Below, piece by piece: positions 14,613-22,523 of a DNA stretch of 22,578 nt (within the stretch, counting starts at the first letter, position 1; each line of letters starts with the position of its first letter). Source of the DNA: CAYPTY01 sp964413935 (GTDB lineage: Bacteria; Bacteroidota; Rhodothermia; Balneolales; Balneolaceae). The translations under genes and the position numbers were made by a program. The notes below the pieces were generated by a model, which was given only the letters and a program-made list of their open reading frames with translations, did not search any database and was not told the origin of the DNA. The stretch lies in contig CAYPTY010000027.1 in the NCBI GenBank assembly GCA_964413935.1, positions 1 through 22,578 on the forward strand, in the 5' to 3' direction.

Positions 14613-15320
14613 TCAGTCCAGATCTACATCATCCGGCTTTTCATCTTCGTCGGGGAGGTCGTCCACATCCGGAGAGTTGTCGATGATTTCATCGGCGATT
14701 ACATCGTCGGTATCATCCTCATCATCAACCGGGGGCATTTCCTTCGGCTTTTTTTCCACGGCGATAGCCCCTGCCCGTTTTAGCAGGCTTACCACATCCA
14801 GATGTTCATTCTCATCCGCAAGAGCCATGGCATTATCGCCATTTTTGTCTTTGAACCTGAAGTCTGCCCCGTTTTCCAGCAGCAGTTTTACAATATCGCC
14901 ATGCCCCTCTTTGGCAGCCATCATCAGGGCAGTGTGTCCCCAGCTCTGCTTCGCATCAATATCAATACCTTTTTCCACAAGCAGTTTAACGGCATCGTAA
15001 TTTCCCTTTCGGGCTGCCACAATAGCGGCAATGCCGGTTAGCTCCGAACCATGTTCGATCAGATAGGAAATCATTTCCAGGTTTCCGTTTTCTGCTGCAC
15101 GACTCAGAACAGTTCCCCCCATCTTGGTTTTCAGGTTCAGGTCGGCTCCATTTTCGACCAGCCAGGTCACACAGCCGGTGTGGTTACCTTCAGCCGCATA
15201 GATCAGGGCAGAACTGCCGTTTTTATAGACCTGATTCAGGTCTTCTCCTTTTTTGGCAAGCACTTTCAGGGTTTCCAGATCACCTTTTTTAGCCGCTTGC
15301 AAAAACTCACTCAATTCCAT
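14613..15320 (-). CDS. Ankyrin-repeat protein with acidic C-terminal tail
   Basis: A 235-residue protein with about six ankyrin repeats over residues 1-185 (for example SALIYAAEGNHTGCVTWLVE and TALMMAAKEGHGDIVKLLLE), likely a protein-interaction scaffold. A roughly 45-residue tail after EKKPKEMPPV is almost entirely Asp/Glu with Pro, so it should be disordered. No signal peptide is seen; it is probably cytoplasmic. The start is taken as ATG 15320 (MELSEFLQ); the frame opens upstream at 15374, but those 18 residues do not look like an ankyrin start. It lies 74 bases after fmt on the same strand. The specific partner is unknown. Confidence 0.85.
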   Translation of the reverse strand: MELSEFLQAAKKGDLETLKVLAKKGEDLNQVYKNGSSALIYAAEGNHTGCVTWLVENGADLNLKTKMGGTVLSRAAENGNLEMISYLIEHGSELTGIAAIVAARKGNYDAVKLLVEKGIDIDAKQSWGHTALMMAAKEGHGDIVKLLLENGADFRFKDKNGDNAMALADENEHLDVVSLLKRAGAIAVEKKPKEMPPVDDEDDTDDVIADEIIDNSPDVDDLPDEDEKPDDVDLD

Positions 15321-15394
15321 CGGGGACGCTTGATTTAATTTTCTCGATGATAAAAAACCAACTGCTCTTGTCAAATTAATTCTTGATAAGAATA

Positions 15395-16318
15395 TCAGTC
15401 ACGGCTCAGATAACCGCTGACTTCATAGCCTCGAATGAAGTCGGCCGCTGAGATTCGTTTCTTACCCGGAAGCTGCAGTTCCAGGATCTCGACTGTGCTG
15501 TCGCTGCAGCCCACCAGCAGCCGGTCATCGCGCAGCAGCAACTCGCCCGGATCAATATTCGCCATGGGACCGAGTGCTGAACGGTAGATCTTCATTTTTT
15601 CTCCTTTCCAGGTGGTCCATGCAGTGGGAAAGGGACTCAAACCTCGGATCAGATTGTGCACTTCCGAGGCCGGTTTGTCAAAATGCAATTCCGTGTTTTC
15701 GCGGAAAAGCTTGGGAGCGGGGGTAGCCAGGCTGTCATCCTGAGGCTGAAGCTCATAATTTCCTTGCCTGATCAATTGAAGGGCCTCAATGAGGGCATCG
15801 CTTCCTTCTTCCATCAGTCGGTTATACACCTCACCGGTGGTTTCATCACTGCCGATCCTCATCTTCTTTTGCAGGAGGATGTTGCCGGTGTCTACCTGTT
15901 CGTCCAGGAAAAAGATGGTACAGCCGGTCTCACTCTCTCCGTTGATGACGGCCCAGTGGATGGGTGCCGCGCCCCGGTACCTGGGCAGCAGGGAGGCGTG
16001 CAGGTTTACGGAACCGATATTCGGGATTTCCAGGATGGACTTGGGCAGCACCCGGAAGGCGACAACCACAAACAAATCCGCATTCAGCTCCCTTAGTTTT
16101 TTTTCGAAGTTTTCATCCTTCAGGTTCTCCACTTCAATCACGGGCAGCTGCAATTCAAGTGCCCTTTTTTTGACGGGAGTCGGCATTTTATCCGTGCCCC
16201 GGCCTCTGCGCTTGTCCACATTGCTGACCACAGCCGATAGTTTCAGATCCGGATGGGCATGGATTTTTTCCATGCTGGGGATGGCGAAATCAGGCGAACC
16301 CATGAAAACGATGTTCAT
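15395..16318 (-). CDS. fmt: Methionyl-tRNA formyltransferase
   Basis: Formylates initiator Met-tRNA using 10-formyl-tetrahydrofolate. At 307 residues this is the usual size. The N-terminus reads IVFMGSPDFA. The catalytic set is Asn105 and His107 in VNLHAS, then SLLPRYRG (109-116), and Asp143 in EQVDTGNI. The C-terminal OB-like domain (about 205-307) binds tRNA. The stop to the def start order, with a 12-base gap, is the classical def-fmt pairing but with def first, so they are cotranscribed. Confidence 0.97.
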   Translation of the reverse strand: MNIVFMGSPDFAIPSMEKIHAHPDLKLSAVVSNVDKRRGRGTDKMPTPVKKRALELQLPVIEVENLKDENFEKKLRELNADLFVVVAFRVLPKSILEIPNIGSVNLHASLLPRYRGAAPIHWAVINGESETGCTIFFLDEQVDTGNILLQKKMRIGSDETTGEVYNRLMEEGSDALIEALQLIRQGNYELQPQDDSLATPAPKLFRENTELHFDKPASEVHNLIRGLSPFPTAWTTWKGEKMKIYRSALGPMANIDPGELLLRDDRLLVGCSDSTVEILELQLPGKKRISAADFIRGYEVSGYLSRD

Positions 16319-16330
16319 AGTATCACCCGA

Positions 16331-16888
16331 TCAATGTTTGGGAGCCAGCGGGTAGCGGGTTTCCACCTTACCGTTGGCTATGTCGTCCAGTTCCGATTTA
16401 TGCATACGGCGGCGGAACATGCTGATGTGGTCAATAAACAGGATGCCATCCAGGTGATCATTTTCATGCTGTATCACCCGGCTCATCCAGCCGCCTGCTT
16501 GAAGTTCCTGCTCCTCAAAATTGCGGTCCAGAAAGCGAATGGTCACAAACTCATGCCGTTTCACCTTGTCGTTCAGCTCCGGAAGGCTGAGGCAGCCCTC
16601 ATCCATCATAATTTTCTCACCGCTGAGTTCAACGATTTCGGGATTGATAAAAACCATGGGACCGTACAGCTCTTCTTCCTCCTTATCCAGCACCGGATCG
16701 GCATCAATCACGAAAATGCGATCGGAAACGCCAACCTGCGGAGCGGCCAGTCCGATGCCATCGGCATTGTACATGGTCTCCAGCATATTCTCGATGAACT
16801 GCTGTACATCAGGTGTATTTTCGGTGACGGCCGTGGCTTTCTCGCGCAGCACCGGATCGTCAAAGGTCACAATGGGAAGTATAGCCAT
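16331..16888 (-). CDS. def: Peptide deformylase
   Basis: Removes the formyl group from nascent N-terminal fMet. The 185-residue protein has the three metal-site motifs in order: GIGLAAPQ (44-51), EGCLSLP (97-103) with Cys99, and the HExxH form HENDH (141-145). Length and motif spacing fit the iron-type PDF family. It is directly followed by fmt (12 bases) and preceded by ruvX (5 bases), so it sits in one operon of basic translation and DNA genes. Confidence 0.97.
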   Translation of the reverse strand: MAILPIVTFDDPVLREKATAVTENTPDVQQFIENMLETMYNADGIGLAAPQVGVSDRIFVIDADPVLDKEEEELYGPMVFINPEIVELSGEKIMMDEGCLSLPELNDKVKRHEFVTIRFLDRNFEEQELQAGGWMSRVIQHENDHLDGILFIDHISMFRRRMHKSELDDIANGKVETRYPLAPKH

Positions 16889-16893
16889 GAATA

Positions 16894-17316
16894 TCAGGTA
16901 TTTCGGTCCAGAAAAGTCTGTAAGATAAGGGCTGCAGCGATTCGATCCACGCGATCTTTTTCACGTCTTTTTTTCCTGGGCAATCCGCCCTGAATCATAG
17001 CCTGTTTCGCCAGTTCAGAGGTGTAGCGCTCATCCACTTTTTCGACCGGGATTTCGGGATAGCGTTTCTTCAGCTTATCGATGAATTTCTGCACCTTTTT
17101 GGTGGCCTCTCCCTCGTCTCCCCCGGGCATCAGAGGCCATCCAACCACAAAAGTACTCACCGGGTGCTCCTTCAGCTTGGCATCCAGCACCTCGAATATT
17201 TCCTGCGGGGTGTAGGTACCTTCCGGCGAAGCGATGGTCTGCAGCAGATCGGTCTGAGCTAGTCCGATGCGTTTGGTACCGACATCAATTCCGATAATGC
17301 GGGCGTAGGATTGCAA
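16894..17316 (-). CDS. ruvX: RuvX/YqgF family putative Holliday-junction resolvase
   Basis: RNase H-fold nuclease of the YqgF family, linked to 16S rRNA end processing and possibly Holliday-junction resolution. The 140 residues fit the family. Catalytic acidic residues are in GIDVGTKRIG, VDERYTS and VDRIAAAL, and the substrate loop VVGWPLMPGG is present. The stop lies 5 bases before def, in the same operon. HU/IHF precedes by 22 bases. Confidence 0.93.
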   Translation of the reverse strand: MQSYARIIGIDVGTKRIGLAQTDLLQTIASPEGTYTPQEIFEVLDAKLKEHPVSTFVVGWPLMPGGDEGEATKKVQKFIDKLKKRYPEIPVEKVDERYTSELAKQAMIQGGLPRKKRREKDRVDRIAAALILQTFLDRNT

Positions 17317-17338
17317 GCCTGCGTTCAGCTTTGGTTTA

Positions 17339-17641
17339 TCACTCCAGCGGCTGCTTCAGAAATTCTTTGAGCAGCTTGCTTGGCTTGAAATGAGTTTTAC
17401 GATGAGCCGGAACATAGATTACTTCATTGGTCTTTGGATTCCGGGCCTTAGGCTTGGCTTTGGTTTCTTTTACTTCAAAAACCCCAAAATCCCGGATCTC
17501 AATGCGGCACTCCGTATCTGCCGACATCATGGTTTCTCTCAGGGCAACAATTACCGCATCCACCCATGGTTCTACTTGTATCATTGGTACATCCATCGAA
17601 TCGGCAACCCGCCGTACAATGTCTCTTTTTGTATACGTCAT
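17339..17641 (-). CDS. HU/IHF-family DNA-binding protein
   Basis: A 100-residue histone-like protein that bends DNA. It has the HU fold pattern, with MTYTKRDIVRRVADSM at the start, then RIEIRDFGVFEVKETKAKP and RNPKTNEVIYVPAHRKTHFKPSK; the arm region carries Pro and basic residues. Whether it acts as HU or an IHF-like partner cannot be told. It is the first gene of the unit with ruvX, def and fmt. I see no clear promoter motif upstream. Confidence 0.95.
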   Translation of the reverse strand: MTYTKRDIVRRVADSMDVPMIQVEPWVDAVIVALRETMMSADTECRIEIRDFGVFEVKETKAKPKARNPKTNEVIYVPAHRKTHFKPSKLLKEFLKQPLE

Positions 17642-17710
17642 TGAACTGTTACTTAGTTAGTATTTTGATCGGTCGGTCAGGGCAGATCGTCCTTCCTGTT
17701 TTCTTAAAAT

Positions 17711-17743
17711 GGCTGTTTAGAGCGCTGAAACCTTGATACAGCC
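17711..17743 (-). terminator. Weak terminator candidate after rel
   Basis: In the 165-base gap between rel and the HU gene, GGCTGT (17711-17716) and ACAGCC (17738-17743) form a 6-bp stem with a 21-base loop. On the minus strand it is followed by ATTTTAAG. The T-run is short, so this is tentative. Confidence 0.3.
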
Positions 17744-17806
17744 TAATTTCACAATGATATTAAGATAGGAATAAGTACATACAGATAAAACGCTTATATC
17801 CAATCC

Positions 17807-20044
17807 CTACTCATATCGTATCACGCTTTTTACACCTTCCACCCTTTCAAGGCGGTTGATAATATGCTGCAGATGATCAATATCCGCTACAAAAAGAGTC
17901 AGAATTCCCTGAAACATCCCACCATCACTGCTGATATTCAGACTTTTTAGATTGGTCTGAAGAGATTTTGACAGTACATCCGTAAGATCATTTACAATAC
18001 CAACCCGGTCCTCCCCGATCACACGCACGGCTACCATAAACTGTGAGTCAATATTCTTGGCCCAGTCCACACTGATGATACGTTCGCTTTCGGTTTCTAT
18101 GAGGTGGCGTGCATTATTACACATCGCCCGGTGTATTTTAATGTCGCCGGTACGGCTGATGAAGCCCACCACATTATCCCCCGGTATGGGATTACAGCAG
18201 TTGGCGTAGGTGTATTTTACATTGGTGAGTTCCCCATTGATAATCAGGGATCCTTTACCGGTAAGGGATCGTGCTTCCTGTATGTAGCGATCCTGAATTT
18301 CATCTTCGGCTACGATGTCATTGTCAGCAATCTGTGCCGGCATGCGTCCCTTGCTTTTGAAGGTTTTGACCGCTTTGAAGAGGGTGTTTACATCGAATGA
18401 CTCTTTTCCGATGGCATAAAACAGCTTTTGGGTGTTTTCGTAACCGAATGACTTAGCCACTTTGGTGAGCTCCTGATCCGAGATCTCAAATTTGCTGCGA
18501 CTCAGTTTCTTATCCCAGAGATCGCGTCCCAGATTAGCCACATCCCGTTCTTTCTGTTTGATATACTGCCGTATGCGCGATTTCGCCTTGTGGGTTACCA
18601 CATCATCAATCCAGTCCGGATTCAGGTTAATTTTATTACCGGTGATGATCTCCACCTGGTCGCCGTTTTTCAAAGGCTGACGCAGCGGTGTCATTTTACC
18701 GTTCACCTTGGCCGCCATGGCTCGCTCACCCACTTCGGAGTGAATATCGAAGGCAAAGTCGATGGGAGTGGCTCCCTGAGGAAGGGTACGCAGTTCACCC
18801 TGTGGGGTAAATACGTGAATTTCTTCCTGATAGAGGTTCAGCTGAAAATCCTTCACAAAATCGGTGGCCTCATCCGGACGGGGATTATCCAGCACATCCC
18901 GCACCCAGTTCACAAAGCGGTCCAGTGATTGATTGGAGGTTCCCTCCTTGTACTTCCAGTGTGCAGCCAGGCCTTTTTCAGCGATTTCATCCATGCGCTC
19001 GGTGCGGATCTGCACCTCCACCTTACGTCCCATGGGAGTAATCACCGTGGTGTGCAGCGACTGATAACCATTGGTCTTAGGCACAGAAATAAAATCCCGG
19101 AATCGTTCGGGAATGGGCGTGTACCAGTCGGTGATCAGGGAATACACCCTCCAGCAGTCTTCCTTGGTGTGCGGATCTTTAAGGATGATGCGGATGGCAA
19201 ACAGGTCATAGACTTCTTCAAAAGGTTTCTGCTGCCGCTGCATTTTCCGGTAGATGGAATACACATGTTTGGGCCGCCCTTTGATGTCGGCCTTGAATTC
19301 CATCTGCTTCAGTTCTTTTTTGATGGGCTTCATGAAGGCTTTAACAAAAGCTTCCCGGTCTTCCCTTTTGTCTTTCAGCTTGCGGATGATGAAGCGATAA
19401 GAAGTGGGGTCTATGGTTTTGAAGCAGAGGTCTTCCAGCTCATTTTTGATGCGGAAGAGTCCGAAGCGACCCGCCAGCGGAGCATACAGCTGCATGGTTT
19501 CGGTCGCTATCTTGATCTGTTTTTCGTGCGACAGATGATGCAGGGTCCGCATATTATGCAGTCGATCCGCGAATTTGATCAGCACCACCCGGATATCCTC
19601 GGCCATTGAAAGGAGCAGCTTCATGAAAGCCTCGGCCTGTTTGGAGGATCGGCTTTTAAAGACCCCGGCTATTTTGGTAACGCCGTCAATGATGCGGGCC
19701 ACTTCCTCCCCGAAAATTTCTTTGATGTCGTCCAGCGTCACGGGGGTATCTTCCACGGTATCGTGCAGCAGAGCTGCAGCAACGGAGATATCGTCGATAT
19801 TGATCTCGCTGGTCACGATTTTGGCCACATCCACCGGATGGTAGTAGTAGGGTTCGCCTGAGGCGCGTGTTCCCTCGCTGTGGGAGAGGTAGCAGAGTTT
19901 AAAAGCCCGTATGATGAGGTCTTCATCGAATTCATCCATGTTGGCACGGCAGAGATCAAGCAGGTACTTCAGGTCTTCGGCCTGAGCGGGTTTGAGCTCA
20001 TAATTGTCGAGATCATGGATACTATCTACTGCAAATTCTGCCAT
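17807..20044 (-). CDS. rel: Bifunctional (p)ppGpp synthetase/hydrolase (Rel/SpoT)
   Basis: Makes and degrades the stringent-response alarmone. The 745 residues have all domains: HD hydrolase (about 50-200; HP at 69-70, HD at 94-95, DRLHNMRTL at 160-168); synthetase (about 255-370; GRPKHVYSIYRKM, then VPKTNGYQSLHT at 321-332); TGS (about 408-469); a Cys/His region (NCCNPIPGDNVVGFI, residues about 625-640); and a C-terminal ACT (about 670-745). The metal-type motif is RFRD (314-317), the basic class of bifunctional enzymes rather than the EFDD of synthetase-only RelA. An intact HD motif indicates hydrolysis is retained. It is divergent from the tRNA. Confidence 0.95.
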   Translation of the reverse strand: MAEFAVDSIHDLDNYELKPAQAEDLKYLLDLCRANMDEFDEDLIIRAFKLCYLSHSEGTRASGEPYYYHPVDVAKIVTSEINIDDISVAAALLHDTVEDTPVTLDDIKEIFGEEVARIIDGVTKIAGVFKSRSSKQAEAFMKLLLSMAEDIRVVLIKFADRLHNMRTLHHLSHEKQIKIATETMQLYAPLAGRFGLFRIKNELEDLCFKTIDPTSYRFIIRKLKDKREDREAFVKAFMKPIKKELKQMEFKADIKGRPKHVYSIYRKMQRQQKPFEEVYDLFAIRIILKDPHTKEDCWRVYSLITDWYTPIPERFRDFISVPKTNGYQSLHTTVITPMGRKVEVQIRTERMDEIAEKGLAAHWKYKEGTSNQSLDRFVNWVRDVLDNPRPDEATDFVKDFQLNLYQEEIHVFTPQGELRTLPQGATPIDFAFDIHSEVGERAMAAKVNGKMTPLRQPLKNGDQVEIITGNKINLNPDWIDDVVTHKAKSRIRQYIKQKERDVANLGRDLWDKKLSRSKFEISDQELTKVAKSFGYENTQKLFYAIGKESFDVNTLFKAVKTFKSKGRMPAQIADNDIVAEDEIQDRYIQEARSLTGKGSLIINGELTNVKYTYANCCNPIPGDNVVGFISRTGDIKIHRAMCNNARHLIETESERIISVDWAKNIDSQFMVAVRVIGEDRVGIVNDLTDVLSKSLQTNLKSLNISSDGGMFQGILTLFVADIDHLQHIINRLERVEGVKSVIRYE

Positions 20045-20338
20045 TCGGATAATTGCGCTGAACGCCGTCTTTTGATGTAATTAACGCATTTTATCACTAA
20101 AAAGGTATAAACAGCTTTGTGGCCGGTGCGGGCAAAAAGCCTGCTGTATCATAAATCAGATAGCTGTATATTGGCACGCTAATCAGGCGGGGAGTCCTTA
20201 CGCAGGTGGGGGGTATCCGAATTACTGATAAGTGTCCCGCTGTAGCGGGACAGGCAGACAGGTTGGTAGACACTCCTGATTATTGCCGTCCCGCTGTAGC
20301 GGGACAGGCAGACAGGTTGATAGACACTCCTGATTATT
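20045..20338. other. Intergenic region between rel and tRNA-Leu
   Basis: 294 bases with no gene. The left half (20045-20233) should carry the rel promoter on the minus strand, with TACCTTTT just inside (near 20109, minus) resembling the -7 box, and a small hairpin GCGGGC/GCCTGC (20128-20144). The plus strand has TATATTGG (20166-20173), one mismatch from TAnnTTTG. The right part is two copies of a 54-bp repeat that runs straight into the tRNA. Confidence 0.6.
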
Positions 20339-20341
20339 GCC
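20234..20341. repeat. Two tandem 54-bp repeats abutting tRNA-Leu
   Basis: Copy 1 (20234-20287) and copy 2 (20288-20341) differ by one base (GGTTGGTAG versus GGTTGATAG). Each starts with a palindrome GTCCCGCTGTAGCGGGAC (7-bp stem, TGTA loop) and ends CTCCTGATTATTGCC. The final GCC of copy 2 is also the first three bases of the tRNA. Copy 1 has TTGGTAGACAC (20263-20273), identical to 11 bases in the tRNA D-arm (20354-20364). Confidence 0.9.
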
Positions 20342-20426
20342 GCAGTGGTGGAATTGGTAGACACGTTGGACTTAAAATCCAATGAGTATTACAATGCTCG
20401 TGCCGGTTCGAGCCCGGCCTGCGGTA
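20339..20426 (+). tRNA. tRNA-Leu (anticodon UAA)
   Basis: 88 bases in cloverleaf order. The acceptor stem is GCCGCAG with CTGCGGT (a G-U first pair, normal in tRNA-Leu) and the discriminator A is at 20426. The D-arm has the TGGTGGAATTGGTAGACAC pattern. The anticodon stem TTGGA/TCCAA encloses the loop CTTAAAA, so the anticodon is TAA. A long variable arm (GAGTATTACAATGCTC) is typical of class II, and the T-arm GCCGGTTCGAGCCCGGC is intact. CCA is not encoded. It reads UUA (and UUG by wobble). Confidence 0.97.
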
Positions 20427-20430
20427 CTGT

Positions 20431-20469
20431 AAAAAAGCCCGCATGAGTTTTTCTCATGTGGGCTTTTTT
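20431..20469. terminator. Bidirectional terminator after tRNA-Leu
   Basis: AAAAAAGCCCGCATGAG (20431-20447) and CTCATGTGGGCTTTTTT (20453-20469) form a long stem with one G-U pair and a five-base T loop. A-run and T-run flanks make it usable for the tRNA (plus) and for the porin-HAD transcript (minus). Confidence 0.9.
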
Positions 20470-20580
20470 CGTTATTCGTACCAAGGGCAAGCCTTTGGCT
20501 TTATTCGTGACTCGAATGGGTGACATTACCGGTTCGGGGTAGTTTATCCCGACGAAAGTCGGATGCCTGCGGCACAAAAG
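20467..20580. repeat. Mosaic of short intergenic repeat elements
   Basis: Three pieces sit side by side in the gap between the tRNA terminator and the HAD gene. TTTCGTTATTCGT (20467-20479) recurs at 22523-22535. GGCTTTATTCGTG (20497-20509) recurs inverted at 10493-10505. CCGAC-GAAA-GTCGG (20549-20562) is a 5-bp hairpin with a GNRA loop, followed by TGCCTGCGGCA. CCAAGGGC/GCCTTTGG (20481-20498) is a near-palindrome. This suggests repeat elements settled in this gap. Confidence 0.55.
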
Positions 20581-20583
20581 ACC

Positions 20584-21072
20584 CTAAACCCATTCTCTGA
20601 GCCATCGAACACATTGCTCGTAAATCTCTTTTTGGGCGAATCCGGTCTCCGGATTACAGCGCAGGAAATGTTCAAACCGCCCGGAGAGGTCATCATCGTT
20701 GTCATCAATCACGATATTCAGGTCATTTTCGGCCCGGTTCAGTCTGATCCATTTTTCAATCTCCTGCCCCCTCGTAACCCTTCCCTGATCAATGAGTGAA
20801 GAGGTCACTCCCATCACATTCGAAGCTTTTATGTTATTCTTTTGAAACAGCTCCTTCAACTCGGCTAAGGAAAACTCATACTTCCACGTGGATGTGATGA
20901 TGATACGTGCTTCAAATTCATCAATGAGTTGTTCGATATTTCTACAGGCCTTCGGACACCATACGAATCTGGAGCCTTTTCCGTATTTCCTGATTTGCTC
21001 TCTCAGGGAGGATCTTGTATTCAGGACTCCGTCTATGTCGAGGAAGAGGTAATTTTGCTTACTGTGCGACAT
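20584..21072 (-). CDS. HAD-superfamily phosphatase-type domain protein (HAD_SAK_2-like)
   Basis: A 162-residue protein with the HAD landmarks: DxD nucleophile motif FLDIDGVLNT (Asp12, Asp14), motif II TSTW (60-63) and the acidic motif IVIDDNDDDLS (120-130), with RGQEIEKWI ahead of it. This pattern matches the small HAD domains in Swiss-Army-Knife RNA-repair proteins, where they act as polynucleotide phosphatases; the substrate here is not known. ATG 21072 is used; the longer frame (start 21108) overlaps the porin and adds MPLFCRARLPCR, which is unlikely. The start lies one base after the porin stop, so translation may be coupled. Cysteines occur at 39, 43 and near the C-terminus. Confidence 0.85.
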   Translation of the reverse strand: MSHSKQNYLFLDIDGVLNTRSSLREQIRKYGKGSRFVWCPKACRNIEQLIDEFEARIIITSTWKYEFSLAELKELFQKNNIKASNVMGVTSSLIDQGRVTRGQEIEKWIRLNRAENDLNIVIDDNDDDLSGRFEHFLRCNPETGFAQKEIYEQCVRWLREWV

Positions 21073-21073
21073 C

Positions 21074-22468
21074 CTACAAGGTAATCTGGCTCTGCAAAAT
21101 AAAGGCACCCGCGAAGCCGTCTACTTCGAAACCGGCTGACGTGGAACCGGTTACGATGGGCCTCAGGGAATACTGAAAGCTGAGCTTGGCCTGGTGTCCG
21201 CTCAGGTAGTAGTTGATGCCCACATCCACATTCTGTGTTCCGACGTCCAGGTAATCCAGCTGCTTTTGCGTGAATACCGCGTAGGGTTGCAGCTGGCCCT
21301 TCTTCAGCAGGGTTTTCGGCAGCAGATATCCCAGCATATTATAGGATATCAATCCGCTGCCCAATAAGGGTTCGGCATTGCCGAAACCGGCCACGGAGCT
21401 ATTGGGGCCGGAAATTCCGCCGGTATTCACATTCATGATACCTGCAGATCGGAAGTAATTATCGCCAAAATCATAAAAGAGGGCGGCTACGTATAAAGTG
21501 AGGGCCGTACCTTTTTCCCTGTTCAGGGGTTTGTCATAAAATACATCCACCGCAACGTGCAGGTGATCCTGCCGCTCATTTACCACTCCCCCGCTGCCCA
21601 CACCGGATGCCTCCGGATGGAAATAATACCCCGCTCCGATATTGAAGACCTCTTTGGTGCCCAGATAGGTGCCCACTTTGTAGGGCAGCAGATCAGCTTC
21701 ACGGTCTGCAAACTGATATTCGAAATAACCCGCCGTGGACCAGTTTTCGGTGGGGATGTTTGCCGCACGGTTGATGGTCATGGCCGCACGATTGTCCGTG
21801 ATGAAGGGCTTGTTCAGATTCAGCCGGTATCCGAATTTTCCGGCCTGACCTTTAAAATAAATTCCAATCTGCCGTGCAAACTGATCGGTAAATTCAATAT
21901 TGGGATATCCGAATACGGCCAGGTCAACCGGCATAATGTTCAGTGTGGACTGATGGGCCATCCGGCTTAAGCCGTTCCAGTAATGCAGTCCACCCCCCAC
22001 GTGCAGGCTGAATGCACCTCCATCCTCCAGATTATCGGTTACTTTGTATTCGGTGATGGCATCATGCACAAAGATCTGGGGTTTTTTACCGTCTCCGTAG
22101 CCTCCGATTCCGCCGGTTCCGGAACCTCCCCCGCTGTTAAACGTCTGGTTGTTGATGCCCCAGTGCGCCATGATGAGGAAATCCTCATTGATCTGCCCAT
22201 AGAAGATAAAACGGGAGCGCCGGATACCGATGTCGAAGGTGTGATCAACCGGATCGCCGTTAACATCTACGGTACCCGGATTGTTTTCAATGGATCGCAG
22301 CCAGATCTGATGCCAGTTGATGAGCCGGAAGTATTTGCTTCCATCCTCATTCAGTTTCACTTTCATTCCGCCGGTGTATTCCAGGGAACCCTGCCCCTGA
22401 GCTGCTGCCGGTATTAAAAACAGAAAAACACACAGGCCGAGCAGCCATCGTTTACTTACACACATCAT
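21074..22468 (-). CDS. Outer-membrane porin-like beta-barrel protein
   Basis: 464 residues with a signal peptide (MCVSKRWLLGLCVFLFLIPAAAQG, cut near QGQGS). The rest is rich in alternating Tyr/Phe/aromatic strands and Gly-rich loops and ends in a hydrophobic strand, FAGAFILQSQITL, as barrels do. Length and pattern resemble the phosphate-selective or general porins of Bacteroidota, but I do not assign a substrate. Tandem starts ATG-ATG (22468 and 22465) follow GGGGAT. It is upstream of the HAD gene with one base between, and the heptamer repeat lies 55 bases before its start. Confidence 0.85.
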   Translation of the reverse strand: MMCVSKRWLLGLCVFLFLIPAAAQGQGSLEYTGGMKVKLNEDGSKYFRLINWHQIWLRSIENNPGTVDVNGDPVDHTFDIGIRRSRFIFYGQINEDFLIMAHWGINNQTFNSGGGSGTGGIGGYGDGKKPQIFVHDAITEYKVTDNLEDGGAFSLHVGGGLHYWNGLSRMAHQSTLNIMPVDLAVFGYPNIEFTDQFARQIGIYFKGQAGKFGYRLNLNKPFITDNRAAMTINRAANIPTENWSTAGYFEYQFADREADLLPYKVGTYLGTKEVFNIGAGYYFHPEASGVGSGGVVNERQDHLHVAVDVFYDKPLNREKGTALTLYVAALFYDFGDNYFRSAGIMNVNTGGISGPNSSVAGFGNAEPLLGSGLISYNMLGYLLPKTLLKKGQLQPYAVFTQKQLDYLDVGTQNVDVGINYYLSGHQAKLSFQYSLRPIVTGSTSAGFEVDGFAGAFILQSQITL

Positions 22469-22523
22469 ATCCCCATTAGACTTAATCCTAGCTTTGCCTG
22501 AAGTATAAAAAGATTTGGGGTGT

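Noticed and set aside
16253..16993. Plus-strand frame of 246 codons through def and ruvX
   Set aside because: The minus strand has well-supported def and ruvX with all motifs there.
18929..19609. Plus-strand frame of 226 codons within rel
   Set aside because: Antisense to the HD and synthetase domains of Rel; no start context or domain.
20179..20382. 67-codon frame on the minus strand encoding two copies of SVYQPVCLSRYSGT
   Set aside because: It is a translation of the 54-bp tandem repeat and runs into the tRNA; no sign of a real gene.
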